Of a stretch of DNA of 64,000 bases, positions 21,531 through 30,310 are shown piece after piece. This DNA comes from Peptoniphilus raoultii (GTDB taxonomy: Bacteria; Bacillota; Clostridia; Tissierellales; Peptoniphilaceae). The translations under genes were made by a program, and so were the position numbers. Position 1 is the first letter of the stretch. Every line of letters starts with the position of its first letter. The notes under the pieces were generated by a model, which had not been told where the DNA came from, made no database searches, and saw only the letters and a list, made by a program, of their open reading frames with translations. Location of the stretch: positions 1,485,629 through 1,549,628 of the forward strand of contig NZ_FMWM01000002.1 of the NCBI RefSeq assembly GCF_900099555.1, written 5' to 3'.

Positions 21531-23828
21531 TTAGTTGGATTTAGAATTCCTAATGATATTTTCAAGCTCCTTACTTTCTTCTTCCATTTGTCTATAATTT
21601 ATATCATCAGAAGCCTTTGAATTGGCACTTGCATTAGAATTATGGTTAGCATTTCCCTTAGTATTATTTTTTTGAGAAGAATTATTTTCTACCTGACCGT
21701 TAGTAACTACTTCCTCGTCTACCGATGGGTTTTTGGTATTAGCTGTCTTCCTATCCTTTGCAGCCCTATCAACAATTGTTATCTCTTTATTAGCTCCGTC
21801 ATAGGAAACTTCCATCTTGAAAAATTCTGCAATAAATCTTACTGGCACATAGGTTCTGTCATCTTTAATTATTGCCGGCGAGTCAATAGGAAGAACCATA
21901 TCATCATCAACAATAATTTCCTTTGCACCAATTTTTACTTTCATAACATTTTGAACCGAATCAAGTTTTATACTTGCAGTTTTTTCTTCCCCATTCCAAT
22001 CAACGATTCCTCCCATGGCTTCAACAATAAATCTTAAGGGAACCAAGGTCCTTGAATTTTTAATAAAGGGGCTTGCATCCATTTCCTTATTTTCTCCATC
22101 AATGCTATAAGTTTTTTTGCCTATAGTCATAACAATAACCTTTGAGTCTGCATCATAAAGAGAGAAGGCTGCTGATTTATCAGCAATTTTTGCAATGAGC
22201 TTAGGATTTTCTCCCAAGCCATTTATTTTAATTTGTGAATTATCAATATCGACTTCTCCATCAAAACCTTCTATTTCATAGCTAAAAACTCTTGGAGAAA
22301 GTTTTATTTTCTTTCCATTAGAATTTGCAAATATTTCAAATTTTAGGTTTGACCCATCAGTTACTTTTTTCTTTTCAGATTTTATGGAAAGAGATTCAAT
22401 AGCTGATGCATCATTTACATTAATTTCCTTGCTAACAGATTCACCCTTATTCGAAGTAAAAGTAAGCTGAAATTTCCCGGGATTTAGAGGCAGAAAACTT
22501 GCACCATTTAATATATTCGCTCCCTGTGAATTTTCACTTATTGTAAAGGTCCTATCCTTTATATCAATGGGATTTAAAAGTTCGTCCCAAGCAGATTTTA
22601 CAGAAAAATCTGTAGCTTCGCCAATTAATAGGTCGGATTTCCCTTCAAATTTCAAATCTTTAATGACTCCGCTATTGACAGATGTATTAAAAACTCCAAG
22701 ACCATTTACAACTTTTCTTTCTCCCTTGCCTGATTCAGGATTTATTACCCTAGTTCTTTTTAAATCTCCAAGATTTCTAACAACCATGGCAGATGAGCCT
22801 CCACCATCAAGATTTAAAGCCTTTTGACATCCCAAGGAAAGCATAAAGTTTGAAAGTTCATTTAAAGTCATACCTTTCGATCTTTTTGTTCTGCCCTCTG
22901 CTGAAACAATATAACAAATTTTTCCATCATTTCCATAGCCAACGCAGGTCCTTGCTCGAGTGCCGCCAATAGAATTAATATCTTTTTTATATTCCCTAAC
23001 CTTTCCTTTGTCAACTAAAAGTGAATGGCCTCCAATTAAAGTCTTCCAATTTTTTTGTGGAAAAATTCCATAATCTATTGTTAATTTGTCGCCAACTTTT
23101 ACATTTGTCTTAATGAAATTTGCACTTTCCCCTGAAATTTGAAGGATTTTTTTACCCTTGGGGATTGCCATATCAAGATTTTTATCGTAGACAATTTCTT
23201 CTACAACATTTTCAGAACTCAACAATACTTCGCCAGCAGTTTTGTCACCACGAGATTTTGAAGTCCAAAAATCATTATACATTTGGATTTTTCCAGCATG
23301 AGAATATTCCTTTGAAGGTTGATACCAATAAAATGTTTTATTTAAACCATCAATGGGATATTTTGCACCATTTGGAGCAATAACTGAGCCTCCAAAATTT
23401 GTTGCCAAAATATGACAGGTATTCGTATCGTCAATGCCAAAGGAGTAGATGTCGGTTAAAACTGCAGGAGATGATTTAATATCTCCATCAATTATAGACC
23501 CACCAAGGGGAACTCCTTGCAAAGCCATGGTGAAAAAATCACCATTTACAAGACCAACGGCATTTGTCCTATCTCCCATTTGGCTTACTGTTGCCTTATT
23601 TGTATAAGTTCCGCCGCCAGCAACTGTTGTAATTTTTAAATTAGGATCATTTAAATCACACTTCAACACGTTTACTATGGCCTTGCCCTTTGATGTATCT
23701 ACATTATATTCGTATCTAGTAACTCCTGGTGCAATAATTTCTTCGTGAGTTTTTGTGCTTTCAGCAAACGCAATATTTAAAAGTAAAACTGTAATTAAAG
23801 TAAAAAAAATAAAAAATTTTTTCCTCAT
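21531..23828 (-). CDS. Secreted phosphodiester glycosidase family protein with copper amine oxidase-like stalk domain
   Basis: 765 residues from ATG 23828, chosen because GGAGG lies 7 bases upstream; a TTG one codon earlier is the alternative. A signal peptide (RKKFFIFFTLITVLLLNIAFA) is followed by the NAGPA-type domain to about residue 380, with GLVNGDFF, GGTRARTCVGYG and ALNLDGGGSSAMVV. A middle region may hold Ig-like folds. Two copies of the copper amine oxidase N-terminal-like repeat (RTLVPLRFIVEAMGG and RTYVPVRFIAEFF) cover about 565-695, followed by an Asn/Ser-rich tail. The family cleaves sugar phosphodiesters, probably in wall or exopolysaccharide; the actual substrate is unknown. 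Confidence 0.88.
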   Translation of the reverse strand: MRKKFFIFFTLITVLLLNIAFAESTKTHEEIIAPGVTRYEYNVDTSKGKAIVNVLKCDLNDPNLKITTVAGGGTYTNKATVSQMGDRTNAVGLVNGDFFTMALQGVPLGGSIIDGDIKSSPAVLTDIYSFGIDDTNTCHILATNFGGSVIAPNGAKYPIDGLNKTFYWYQPSKEYSHAGKIQMYNDFWTSKSRGDKTAGEVLLSSENVVEEIVYDKNLDMAIPKGKKILQISGESANFIKTNVKVGDKLTIDYGIFPQKNWKTLIGGHSLLVDKGKVREYKKDINSIGGTRARTCVGYGNDGKICYIVSAEGRTKRSKGMTLNELSNFMLSLGCQKALNLDGGGSSAMVVRNLGDLKRTRVINPESGKGERKVVNGLGVFNTSVNSGVIKDLKFEGKSDLLIGEATDFSVKSAWDELLNPIDIKDRTFTISENSQGANILNGASFLPLNPGKFQLTFTSNKGESVSKEINVNDASAIESLSIKSEKKKVTDGSNLKFEIFANSNGKKIKLSPRVFSYEIEGFDGEVDIDNSQIKINGLGENPKLIAKIADKSAAFSLYDADSKVIVMTIGKKTYSIDGENKEMDASPFIKNSRTLVPLRFIVEAMGGIVDWNGEEKTASIKLDSVQNVMKVKIGAKEIIVDDDMVLPIDSPAIIKDDRTYVPVRFIAEFFKMEVSYDGANKEITIVDRAAKDRKTANTKNPSVDEEVVTNGQVENNSSQKNNTKGNANHNSNASANSKASDDINYRQMEEESKELENIIRNSKSN

Positions 23829-23902
23829 CAAAAAACCTCCATATTTATATTATAGAGAATATGGGTAAAAAATCTCTAAAATTTCCAATTTGTAATGAAA
23901 AT

Positions 23903-25072
23903 TTAATCATTTTCTTCAATCCTTGCAAAAAATGAATCTTCATCCTTAATATTTTTAATTAAATCAGACCTTAATATTTCCTTAGTCCTGATAATTTTGT
24001 AGCCTTTAAATTCTTCTTGGCTAGCAATTAAATCCTTGGGAAAATCTCCTTTGGTCCTTAAATAATAGGAAGCCTTGAAATTTTTATTTTCATTTATTAG
24101 ATCATTTCCGCTTGAAATTTCCCAGTCATTTCCTGATAGAAGATCAATTAAATCGCAAACAACTGCTGATGCCGTTGGATATCTGCCAGCTCCCTTACCC
24201 TTAAGGGTTAGCTTTTCAAAATAGTCGCCATAAATTTCTACCATATTATTGGCATCATCAAGCCTTGCAAGGTCTTCATCTTTTTTGAAAAGAGCTGGTT
24301 CCACAAGTCCAACAAATTTATTTTTATTAAATTTTCCAAGGGCAAGTTCCTTTACCCTATAATTTTCTCCCAAATATTCGACATCAATTTTTGTAATTTT
24401 GTCTAGGCCAAAAACTTCAATTTCATCTTCAGTAATTTTTCCGCCACCAATTATAGACATTAAAATTCTAAGTTTTCTTCTCATATCATAGCCCAAAACA
24501 TCGTCAGATGGATCCCTTTCAGCATAGCCAAGTTCTTGAGCTTTTTCCAAAACTTCGCTATAGTCTGCTTTATTTTCAAACATATTATATAAAATATAAT
24601 TGCTGGTTCCATTTAAAATTCCGTAAATCTTATCTATTTTATTAAATATACTTAAGGCCTTAACTTCACGAACAACAGGTACTGTTCCACCAACTGCAGC
24701 TTCAAAATAAATTTTTGCTCCATTTTCCTTTGAAAGATTTAAAAATTCTTCAAAGTGAAGAGATAAGACTGATTTATTTGATGTGATTACATCTTTTTTT
24801 GCCTTTAAAAGTTTAGAAATATAAATATAAGAATTTTCTAAATCTCCTGTCATTTCAATTGCAAGATCAATTTCATCATCTCTTAAAATATCTTCAAAGT
24901 CATTGGTGAAAAGAGAAGGATCAAAATCTTTCACCTTATTTAAATTTCTAACAAGAATTTTCTTAACTTCTAAATCAAATCCTCTTTTTTTAAGTTCGGC
25001 CTTTTTTTCTTTTAAAATATTAAAAACACCTTGGCCAACAGTGCCAAAACCCAAAAGTGCAATTTTTTTCAT
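23903..25072 (-). CDS. hom: Homoserine dehydrogenase
   Basis: 389 residues. The N-terminal NAD(P)-binding fold shows ALLGFGTVGQGVFNIL. The catalytic part has LNGTSNYILYNMF, GYAERDPSDDVLGYD with the conserved Glu/Asp region, and GRYPTASAVVCDLIDLL. The C-terminal 65 residues resemble a shortened ACT domain, so feedback by threonine is possible but the domain is smaller than usual. It reduces aspartate semialdehyde to homoserine for threonine and methionine synthesis. It is divergent from asd, whose product it uses, with a separate promoter. Confidence 0.94.
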   Translation of the reverse strand: MKKIALLGFGTVGQGVFNILKEKKAELKKRGFDLEVKKILVRNLNKVKDFDPSLFTNDFEDILRDDEIDLAIEMTGDLENSYIYISKLLKAKKDVITSNKSVLSLHFEEFLNLSKENGAKIYFEAAVGGTVPVVREVKALSIFNKIDKIYGILNGTSNYILYNMFENKADYSEVLEKAQELGYAERDPSDDVLGYDMRRKLRILMSIIGGGKITEDEIEVFGLDKITKIDVEYLGENYRVKELALGKFNKNKFVGLVEPALFKKDEDLARLDDANNMVEIYGDYFEKLTLKGKGAGRYPTASAVVCDLIDLLSGNDWEISSGNDLINENKNFKASYYLRTKGDFPKDLIASQEEFKGYKIIRTKEILRSDLIKNIKDEDSFFARIEEND

Positions 25073-25095
25073 CTTCTACCTCCTAATATAGACAA

Positions 25096-25124
25096 ATTTT
25101 ATAAAAGAATTGCCTCAAAGTCAA
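25096..25124 (-). promoter_or_regulatory. Promoter of hom
   Basis: TTGACT (25119-25124) and TAAAAT (25096-25101) on the minus strand with a 17-base spacer, 24 bases before the hom start. Confidence 0.7.
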
Positions 25125-25163
25125 GGCTATAAGGAATTTTAAGCCTTTTTAACATAATATCAA

Positions 25164-25192
25164 TTGACAGAAGTTAAAGTATTGGCTATTAT
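25164..25192 (+). promoter_or_regulatory. Promoter of asd
   Basis: TTGACA (25164-25169), 17 bases, TATTAT (25187-25192), then AGGAGG just before the asd ATG. It lies back to back with the hom promoter, 40 bases away. Confidence 0.8.
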
Positions 25193-25212
25193 TAAAAAAA
25201 GGAGGAAAAATT

Positions 25213-26199
25213 ATGACAATTAAACTAGGAATTTTTGGAGCAACTGGTCTTGTTGGCCAAACAATGCTCTCAATTTTAGAAGAAAGAAATTTACCTATTG
25301 AAAATTTATTTCTCTTTGCTTCAGAAAGATCAGCAGGAGAAAAAATTAAATTTGCAGGTAAAGATTACGAAGTTTTAGAATTAAATGAAGAAAATTTAAA
25401 AAATTCTCATTTAGATTACGCCTTAGGAGCTTTAGATTCACCGCAGGCAAAAAAATTTCTTCCTATAGCTGCCAAACTTGGCATAAAAGTTATTGACAAT
25501 TCATCAGCTTATAGAATGGACGAAGATAAGCCCCTTGTTGTGCCAGAAATTAATGCAGAAGATGCAAAATATGACGGAAATATAATTCCATCACCAAACT
25601 GCTCAACAATTCAATCAGTTGTTGCCCTTTATCCAATTTATAAGAAATACGGAATTAAAAGAATAGTTTATACAACATACCAAGCAGTTTCAGGCTCTGG
25701 AAAAAAAGGAATGGAAGATTTGGAAAGAGGTATGAAGGGAGAAAAAAATGAATTTTATCCCTATCCAATTATTGGAAATGTCCTTCCCCATATTGATGAC
25801 TTTTTAGAATCAGGCTATTCAAAAGAAGAAATGAAAATGGTTAATGAAACAAAAAAAATCTTCCATGATGACAGCTTAAAAATTACGGCGACAACATGCA
25901 GAGTTCCTGTACGAACATCACACATGGTGGCAATAAATGTAGAAACAAAAGAAGATTTTAAAATAGAAGATGTTTTTGACCTTTACAAAAATTCTAAAGG
26001 TATTGTTCTTTATGATGATCTCAAGAATTTAAAATACCCAATGCCAATTATAGCTGCTGAAAAAGATTCAGTTTATGTTGGAAGAATTAGAAAAGATATC
26101 TCTCTTGAACATGGCCTTGATTTAATTTGCGTTGCAGATAATATGAGAAAAGGTGCAGCCTTAAATACAATTCAAATTTTAGAAAGCCTAATAAAATAA
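25213..26199 (+). CDS. asd: Aspartate-semialdehyde dehydrogenase
   Basis: 328 residues, full length. The N-terminal NADP-binding motif is FGATGLVGQTMLSIL. The catalytic cysteine is in IPSPNCSTIQSV near residue 134, and TYQAVSGSGKKGMEDL follows. RVPVRTSHMVAINVET carries the conserved Arg and His that bind substrate. It converts aspartyl phosphate to aspartate semialdehyde, feeding homoserine and lysine/diaminopimelate synthesis. It is a single-gene unit between a promoter and a strong terminator, divergent from hom. Confidence 0.96.
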   Translation: MTIKLGIFGATGLVGQTMLSILEERNLPIENLFLFASERSAGEKIKFAGKDYEVLELNEENLKNSHLDYALGALDSPQAKKFLPIAAKLGIKVIDNSSAYRMDEDKPLVVPEINAEDAKYDGNIIPSPNCSTIQSVVALYPIYKKYGIKRIVYTTYQAVSGSGKKGMEDLERGMKGEKNEFYPYPIIGNVLPHIDDFLESGYSKEEMKMVNETKKIFHDDSLKITATTCRVPVRTSHMVAINVETKEDFKIEDVFDLYKNSKGIVLYDDLKNLKYPMPIIAAEKDSVYVGRIRKDISLEHGLDLICVADNMRKGAALNTIQILESLIK

Positions 26200-26214
26200 A
26201 TTTAATTTAATTTT

Positions 26215-26244
26215 GAGACAGTTTTAAAATAGCTGTCTTTTTTT
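26215..26244 (+). terminator. Terminator of asd
   Basis: GACAG ... CTGTC stem followed by seven T residues, 16 bases after the asd stop. Confidence 0.85.
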
Positions 26245-26278
26245 AATCCTATATAATTTCGCATATTTTTTAAACAAA

Positions 26279-26307
26279 TTGATAATTATTATTAATTTGG
26301 GTGTAAT
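26279..26307 (+). promoter_or_regulatory. Promoter of the broken oxidase gene
   Basis: TTGATA (26279-26284), 17 bases, TGTAAT (26302-26307), followed by AAGGAGG and ATG at 26335. The promoter appears intact although the gene is not. Confidence 0.55.
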
Positions 26308-26334
26308 TACTCTAGATTTAAGGAGGACATATAA

Positions 26335-26649
26335 ATGAAACTTAATGATGAAATGAAAAAAATTATTAAAGATAAGTTAGCTTATATTGCAACAGTTGGC
26401 GAAGATGGTTTGCCAGATATTGGCCCAAAAAAACAATGAGGGTTTTAGATGACAATAGACTGATTTATTGTGAAAATACAGGTTGCAGACACTATTCGAA
26501 TATTAATGCTAATGAAAAAATTATCGTTGCCTTTGTAAAGAGAAATATGCGGCGTGAGTCCAAAAAAGGCAGCGGTTATAATTGATATAGATAAAATTTA
26601 TACCTTATCATCAGGACCTCTTGCTGGAAAATTATACGAAGAAAAATAA
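26335..26649 (+). pseudogene. Pyridoxamine 5'-phosphate oxidase-like flavoprotein, decayed
   Basis: Starts MKLNDEMKKIIKDKLAYIAT, then GEDGLPDIGPKK, typical of small FMN-binding proteins of this superfamily. A one-base loss after GPKK (near 26436) shifts the frame. The next frame gives MRVLDDNRLIYCENTG and NINANEKIIVAFVKRN. A second shift, probably with loss of about 40 codons, leads to GVSPKKAAVIIDIDKIYTL and LAGKLYEEK at the stop. The order of the three pieces matches an intact relative, so this is one gene with at least two lesions. The promoter and Shine-Dalgarno are still present. No functional product is expected. Confidence 0.88.
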
Positions 26650-26678
26650 AAACTACAATAAATGCCATTTATTATTAT

Positions 26679-26703
26679 AGCGGAGCTTATGCCCCGCTTT
26701 TTT
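26679..26703 (+). terminator. Terminator between convergent genes
   Basis: AGCGG-GC ... GC-CCGCT stem followed by a T tract. Confidence 0.8.
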
Positions 26704-26710
26704 CTTTAAA

Positions 26711-27013
26711 TTAATTAGTCTTAATTTTTTCATCTTCCCTATACCCTTTAATTGTATGTATTAGATATCCTAAGAATATTATTGCTAAAATCCCAGCAAT
26801 AATCCTTTTAACAATTCCAACTTCAATTATTACAAGGCTATAAAAAGCTAAGGACAAAATTGATATAAGAAAAATTAAAATTGTAAATAATCTGCTTAAA
26901 ATTTTTGGGATTTTTGAAGTCCTGGTTTTACGAGAAAAGCTTATAATTTTTACGAGAAACGAAAGGCCTATAAAATAAAATAATTTCTCCAATACTTTTT
27001 CTAAAATAACCAT
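26711..27013 (-). CDS. Small membrane protein of unknown function
   Basis: 100 residues with three hydrophobic segments: LEKLFYFIGLSFLVKII, ILFLISILSLAFYSLVII with its flanks, and IIAGILAIIFLGYLIHTI. A basic loop (SRKTRTSKIPK) follows the first, and a charged tail (KGYREDEKIKTN) closes the protein. GAAGGGG lies 6 bases before the ATG. It stands alone, convergent with the broken oxidase gene. No family is recognised. Confidence 0.7.
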   Translation of the reverse strand: MVILEKVLEKLFYFIGLSFLVKIISFSRKTRTSKIPKILSRLFTILIFLISILSLAFYSLVIIEVGIVKRIIAGILAIIFLGYLIHTIKGYREDEKIKTN

Positions 27014-27130
27014 TGATTGCCCCTTCTATACTTATGCTTTAATTTGCATTATTATATCACCTATAAAAAATAATTTCAGCTTTTATAATAAATAATTGAG
27101 TTTTCCACCTATGGTTCTAGACTTAATAAT

Positions 27131-27158
27131 AAAAAAATCCCGGCTATGCCAGGTTTTT
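27131..27158 (-). terminator. Terminator of the GDPD remnant
   Basis: On the minus strand CCTGGCATAGCCGGG is followed by A and seven T residues, 19 bases after the remnant's stop. Confidence 0.75.
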
Positions 27159-27176
27159 AAAGTCATACTTTCTTAT

Positions 27177-27463
27177 TTATTTTTCAAAATCAAGTTCTGG
27201 ATAGTTTGTAATTATTCCTTCAACACCAATTTTCATGCATTTATCAAAAATTTCTTTATAATCAACTGTCCATACATTTGTTTCTATTCCCTCTTCTTGC
27301 AAATCTTTTAAAATTTTTTCATCTACTGATGAAAATAGTGGATGGTAAAAACCAATACCATTTTCTTTTAAATATTTATGGGGTTCGATTACTTCTGATG
27401 AAGTTAGGGCAGCAATTGGAACTTCCCTATCAATTTCTTTAAATTTTAAAAGTGAATAATGGC
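27177..27463 (-). pseudogene. Glycerophosphodiester phosphodiesterase, C-terminal remnant
   Basis: The minus strand encodes about 95 residues that match the end of GDPD/GlpQ-family enzymes: ETNVWTVDYKEIFDKCMKIG, then VEGIITNYPELDF and a stop at 27177, with its own terminator. There is no start codon. Upstream the frame ends in stops at about 27463, and the catalytic N-terminal half (the HRG motif) is missing. The next gene's promoter begins within 10 bases of the break, so a deletion probably joined the two. The remnant is non-functional. The family hydrolyses glycerophosphodiesters from lipids or teichoic acid. Confidence 0.8.
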
Positions 27464-27468
27464 ATTAA

Positions 27469-27496
27469 TTGACAACATTTATCTATTTTTTATAAT
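27469..27496 (+). promoter_or_regulatory. Promoter of the zinc-ribbon repeat protein gene
   Basis: TTGACA (27469-27474), 16 bases, TATAAT (27491-27496). AAGGAGG lies before ATG 27535. It is a strong promoter in front of a broken gene. Confidence 0.8.
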
Positions 27497-27534
27497 TTAT
27501 TTAGAAAAATTAAATGTTTTTTTAAGGAGGACTT

Positions 27535-29716
27535 ATGAAAATTTGTAAAAATTGCGGAGCCCAAATAGCAGATGATGCTATGTTCTGTGACTATTGCGGA
27601 CAAAAATTTGATGAGGAACTTGTCTTTTGCGATTCCTGTGGTGAGAAAAATTCTCCCGATGCCCTTTTTTGTGAAAAATGCGGTCACAAACTTATTAAAG
27701 ATGCAGAAATTAGAAAAGCTCCAGTAGCTGCTCCAAATACACCTGTACATAATAGGGGAAAGAATGAAAAATATTTTGGTGATAAGAGATCAAAAAGATC
27801 TGCTAAACCCCTAATATTTACTCTTCTTACCCTAATTTTTTTTAGGTGGAGGGTTTTTCCTATTTAAAAATTTATCTAACCCAAAGAGCCCCGATAATTT
27901 TATTTGCTATGTTAAAGATAATGAACTTATTTATAGTGATTTTTCAAAAAATGCTCCCTTTGAACTTGCAAATAATTTAGGCAAATATGCATATATGGGA
28001 GATAAAGTTACCTTCTCTACTGATGGGAAATTTATTATATATGGGGATAATTTTGAAGATAACAATACTTTCTCCCTATATAAAAAATCCACTAATTTTA
28101 AAAAAGATGACAAGTAAAAAATTGATTCTGATGTGACTTCTTTTGTTCTTACTAATAATGATAATGACCTTATTTATTTTAAAGACGGCGGACTTTATTC
28201 CTATAATATTTTTAAAGCTGAAAAGGAAAAAATTGATTCTGATGTAAGCTATACATACACTATTGAAGATAATGGCAGGGTTGTTTATATTACTAATGAT
28301 AAGAGATTGTATTTAAAAGAACTTGGAAAAGAAAAGGTAAAACTTTCAAATTCAGCAGCAGATTACAGATATGGGGCTTCAAATCCAGATGATATTTTAT
28401 TCTCAGATGAAGATAATATTTTATATGAAGTTACACCAGGGGGAGAAAGACAAAAAGTTGCTTCTGATGTTTTTTCTTATAAGCAAAACGAAGACTCTTC
28501 TTACTATTATTTTACTGGCGATTATGAAGCTGAAGATAATAAACTATTCTATAAAGCCTTTGGAGGAGAAGCTATTTTAGTTGCTAAGGATGTACGTGTT
28601 GACGGAACTTCTTTTGATACTGACGGAACAGCTCTTGTTTTTACAAATTCAAATGATGACTTCTACAGTAAATTAATTGACGATTCTGAATCAAACAAAA
28701 CAATAGAAGAGCCTAAGGCTCCTGATTATCCTTCATATTATGATTATGATAGTGATGAATCCTATGATGCAGCCTATATAAAATATCAAGCTGAATATGA
28801 AGCATATTCTGACAAATTAGAAACTTATCGTAGTGAAAAATTTGCAGCAAGCAATTTAGAATATACAGCGGAAAATATTAAAAACATTATTAATAACAAT
28901 GTTTATGACCTATATTATTTTAATGGCAAGGAAAGTGTAAAAATTGACACTACTTTTAACAGTCTTTATTCCTTAGTAAGTGCTTCAACTGGTATTATCT
29001 CTAGCCCAAAAGAAAATGTTGGTGAAAAAGTAAAACTTTCTAGCTTAGTTCCCTTAGGCGAAAGTGAAATTCTTAAAAAAATTCAAGAAGAAGCTACTAA
29101 TTGCAAATTTATACACAAGGGAACAAGTAAGCCTATAGGAGGAGGTTTAGATGCAGAAATTTTAGGATCAAGTCTTTTTGCTATAGGTGAATCTGAAAAT
29201 ATTTTCTATTTTATAACAGATAATAAAGACCTATATAAAATTGATGCCACAGCAAGTGAAATTACTCCTCAGCTTTATGATAGTGACGTTTCAGCAAGTG
29301 CATTTGTTTTAAATAATGGCAAAGATTTATTCTATGTAAAAGATGTTGATAATAAGGACCATGGAGATCTGTATCATAATAAAGAAAAAGTGGACTCCGA
29401 TGTCTATGCTTATTCTATTTCTCTAAGCCCCAATGAAAATAGAATTTTCTATGGCAAGGACTTCTCAAGTAAAAGTTTTACCGGAGCTCTTTACTATTTT
29501 GAAAATGGAAAATCTCAAAAAGTTGATGACAATGTATATTCTTATTCAGAACTTCCTGATAAAATATATTATATAAATGATTATAGTAGTAAATCATCTT
29601 CTGGCGATTTAAAGGTTTTGAAGGGAAGTGAATCAGAACTTATTGATACAGATGTAAATGAACTTGTCTTTCCACAAACTTATTATTACGACAATGCCGA
29701 TGTGGGAGGATGCTAA
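27535..29716 (+). pseudogene. Double zinc-ribbon, membrane-anchored repeat protein; frameshift plus nonsense
   Basis: Three open stretches form one ancestral gene. The first (27535-27867) encodes two zinc ribbons (CKNCGAQI...CDYCG and CDSCGEKN...CEKCG), then a linker and the start of a membrane segment. A run of eight T at 27836-27843, where seven would keep frame, shifts it there. In the next frame come LGGGFFLFKNLSNP (rest of the membrane segment) and FICYVKDNELIYSD. A TAA at about 28115-28117 (DDK-stop-KIDSD) interrupts it. The last stretch (28133-29716) carries about 520 residues of short beta-type repeats such as LYYFENGKSQKVDDNVYSYS, perhaps a propeller. The paralogue at 30311 aligns across both lesions, with threonine at the stop. 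Function unknown. Confidence 0.85.
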
Positions 29717-29753
29717 TTTAGGCTATTTATATTTCTTAATATGGAGATAATTT

Positions 29754-30188
29754 ATGGCAAATGATGCTTTTGAAAAGATAAAATCCTCATTCAATAGAGG
29801 AATTACTAGTATTAGTATTAAAACTTCGTCAAGTTTAGAAAAGGGCAAAATAAATACCTATATTGATTCTCTTGAAAATGAAATTAAAAAAATAAAATAT
29901 GACCTTGGAGAGGAAGTTTTTAGGGCCTATATTGAAGAAGATGAAGATAGGGATAAAATAAATGCTTTTTTCTCAAAAATTAAGGAGTCCTATGACAATA
30001 TTGATGAAGCAAAAAAAGAAATTGAAGCAATTGATGAAAGGGACAGAAAAATTTTTGGCGAAGAAGAAAAACTGCGAAATTCTGGGGTTCCAATGGAAGA
30101 AGACTCAGTAATATTTTGCGACAAATGTGGAGCAAGATATGAAGAAAAAGTCAACTTTTGCAGGAAGTGTGGAAATAAATTATTTTAA
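29754..30188 (+). CDS. Coiled-coil protein with C-terminal zinc ribbon
   Basis: 144 residues. The first 110 are strongly charged and helical (SLENEIKKIKYDLGEEVFRA, then EAKKEIEAIDERDRKIFGEE), probably a coiled coil. The last 30 form a zinc ribbon, CDKCGARYEEKVNFCRKCG. No signal or membrane segment, so it is cytosolic. It lies 37 bases after the broken zinc-ribbon repeat gene, in the same direction, with GGAG upstream and a terminator after. Similar ribbon-tailed coiled coils are common in clostridia near membrane proteins, but no function is assigned. It may have worked with the cytosolic zinc ribbons of its neighbour (inference). Confidence 0.82.
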   Translation: MANDAFEKIKSSFNRGITSISIKTSSSLEKGKINTYIDSLENEIKKIKYDLGEEVFRAYIEEDEDRDKINAFFSKIKESYDNIDEAKKEIEAIDERDRKIFGEEEKLRNSGVPMEEDSVIFCDKCGARYEEKVNFCRKCGNKLF

Positions 30189-30214
30189 ATAAAAAATTAT
30201 AAAAGTGTTTAATT

Positions 30215-30240
30215 AAGCGGGACTTATGCCCGCTTTTTTT
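30215..30240 (+). terminator. Terminator after the coiled-coil zinc-ribbon gene
   Basis: AAGCGGG ... CCCGCTT stem with seven T residues. Confidence 0.88.
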
Positions 30241-30249
30241 ATATATAAC

Positions 30250-30278
30250 TTGCACAATTACTTTAACTTAATTATAAT
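30250..30278 (+). promoter_or_regulatory. Promoter of the second repeat-protein gene
   Basis: TTGCAC (30250-30255), 17 bases, TATAAT (30273-30278), 33 bases before ATG 30311. Confidence 0.7.
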
Positions 30279-30310
30279 TTAATTAAATAAATAAAAATTA
30301 AGGTGATCTT

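Noticed and set aside
21642-23383. Plus-strand open frames opposite the glycosidase gene.
   Set aside because: They are antisense to a well-supported gene, have no start signals and show no family likeness.
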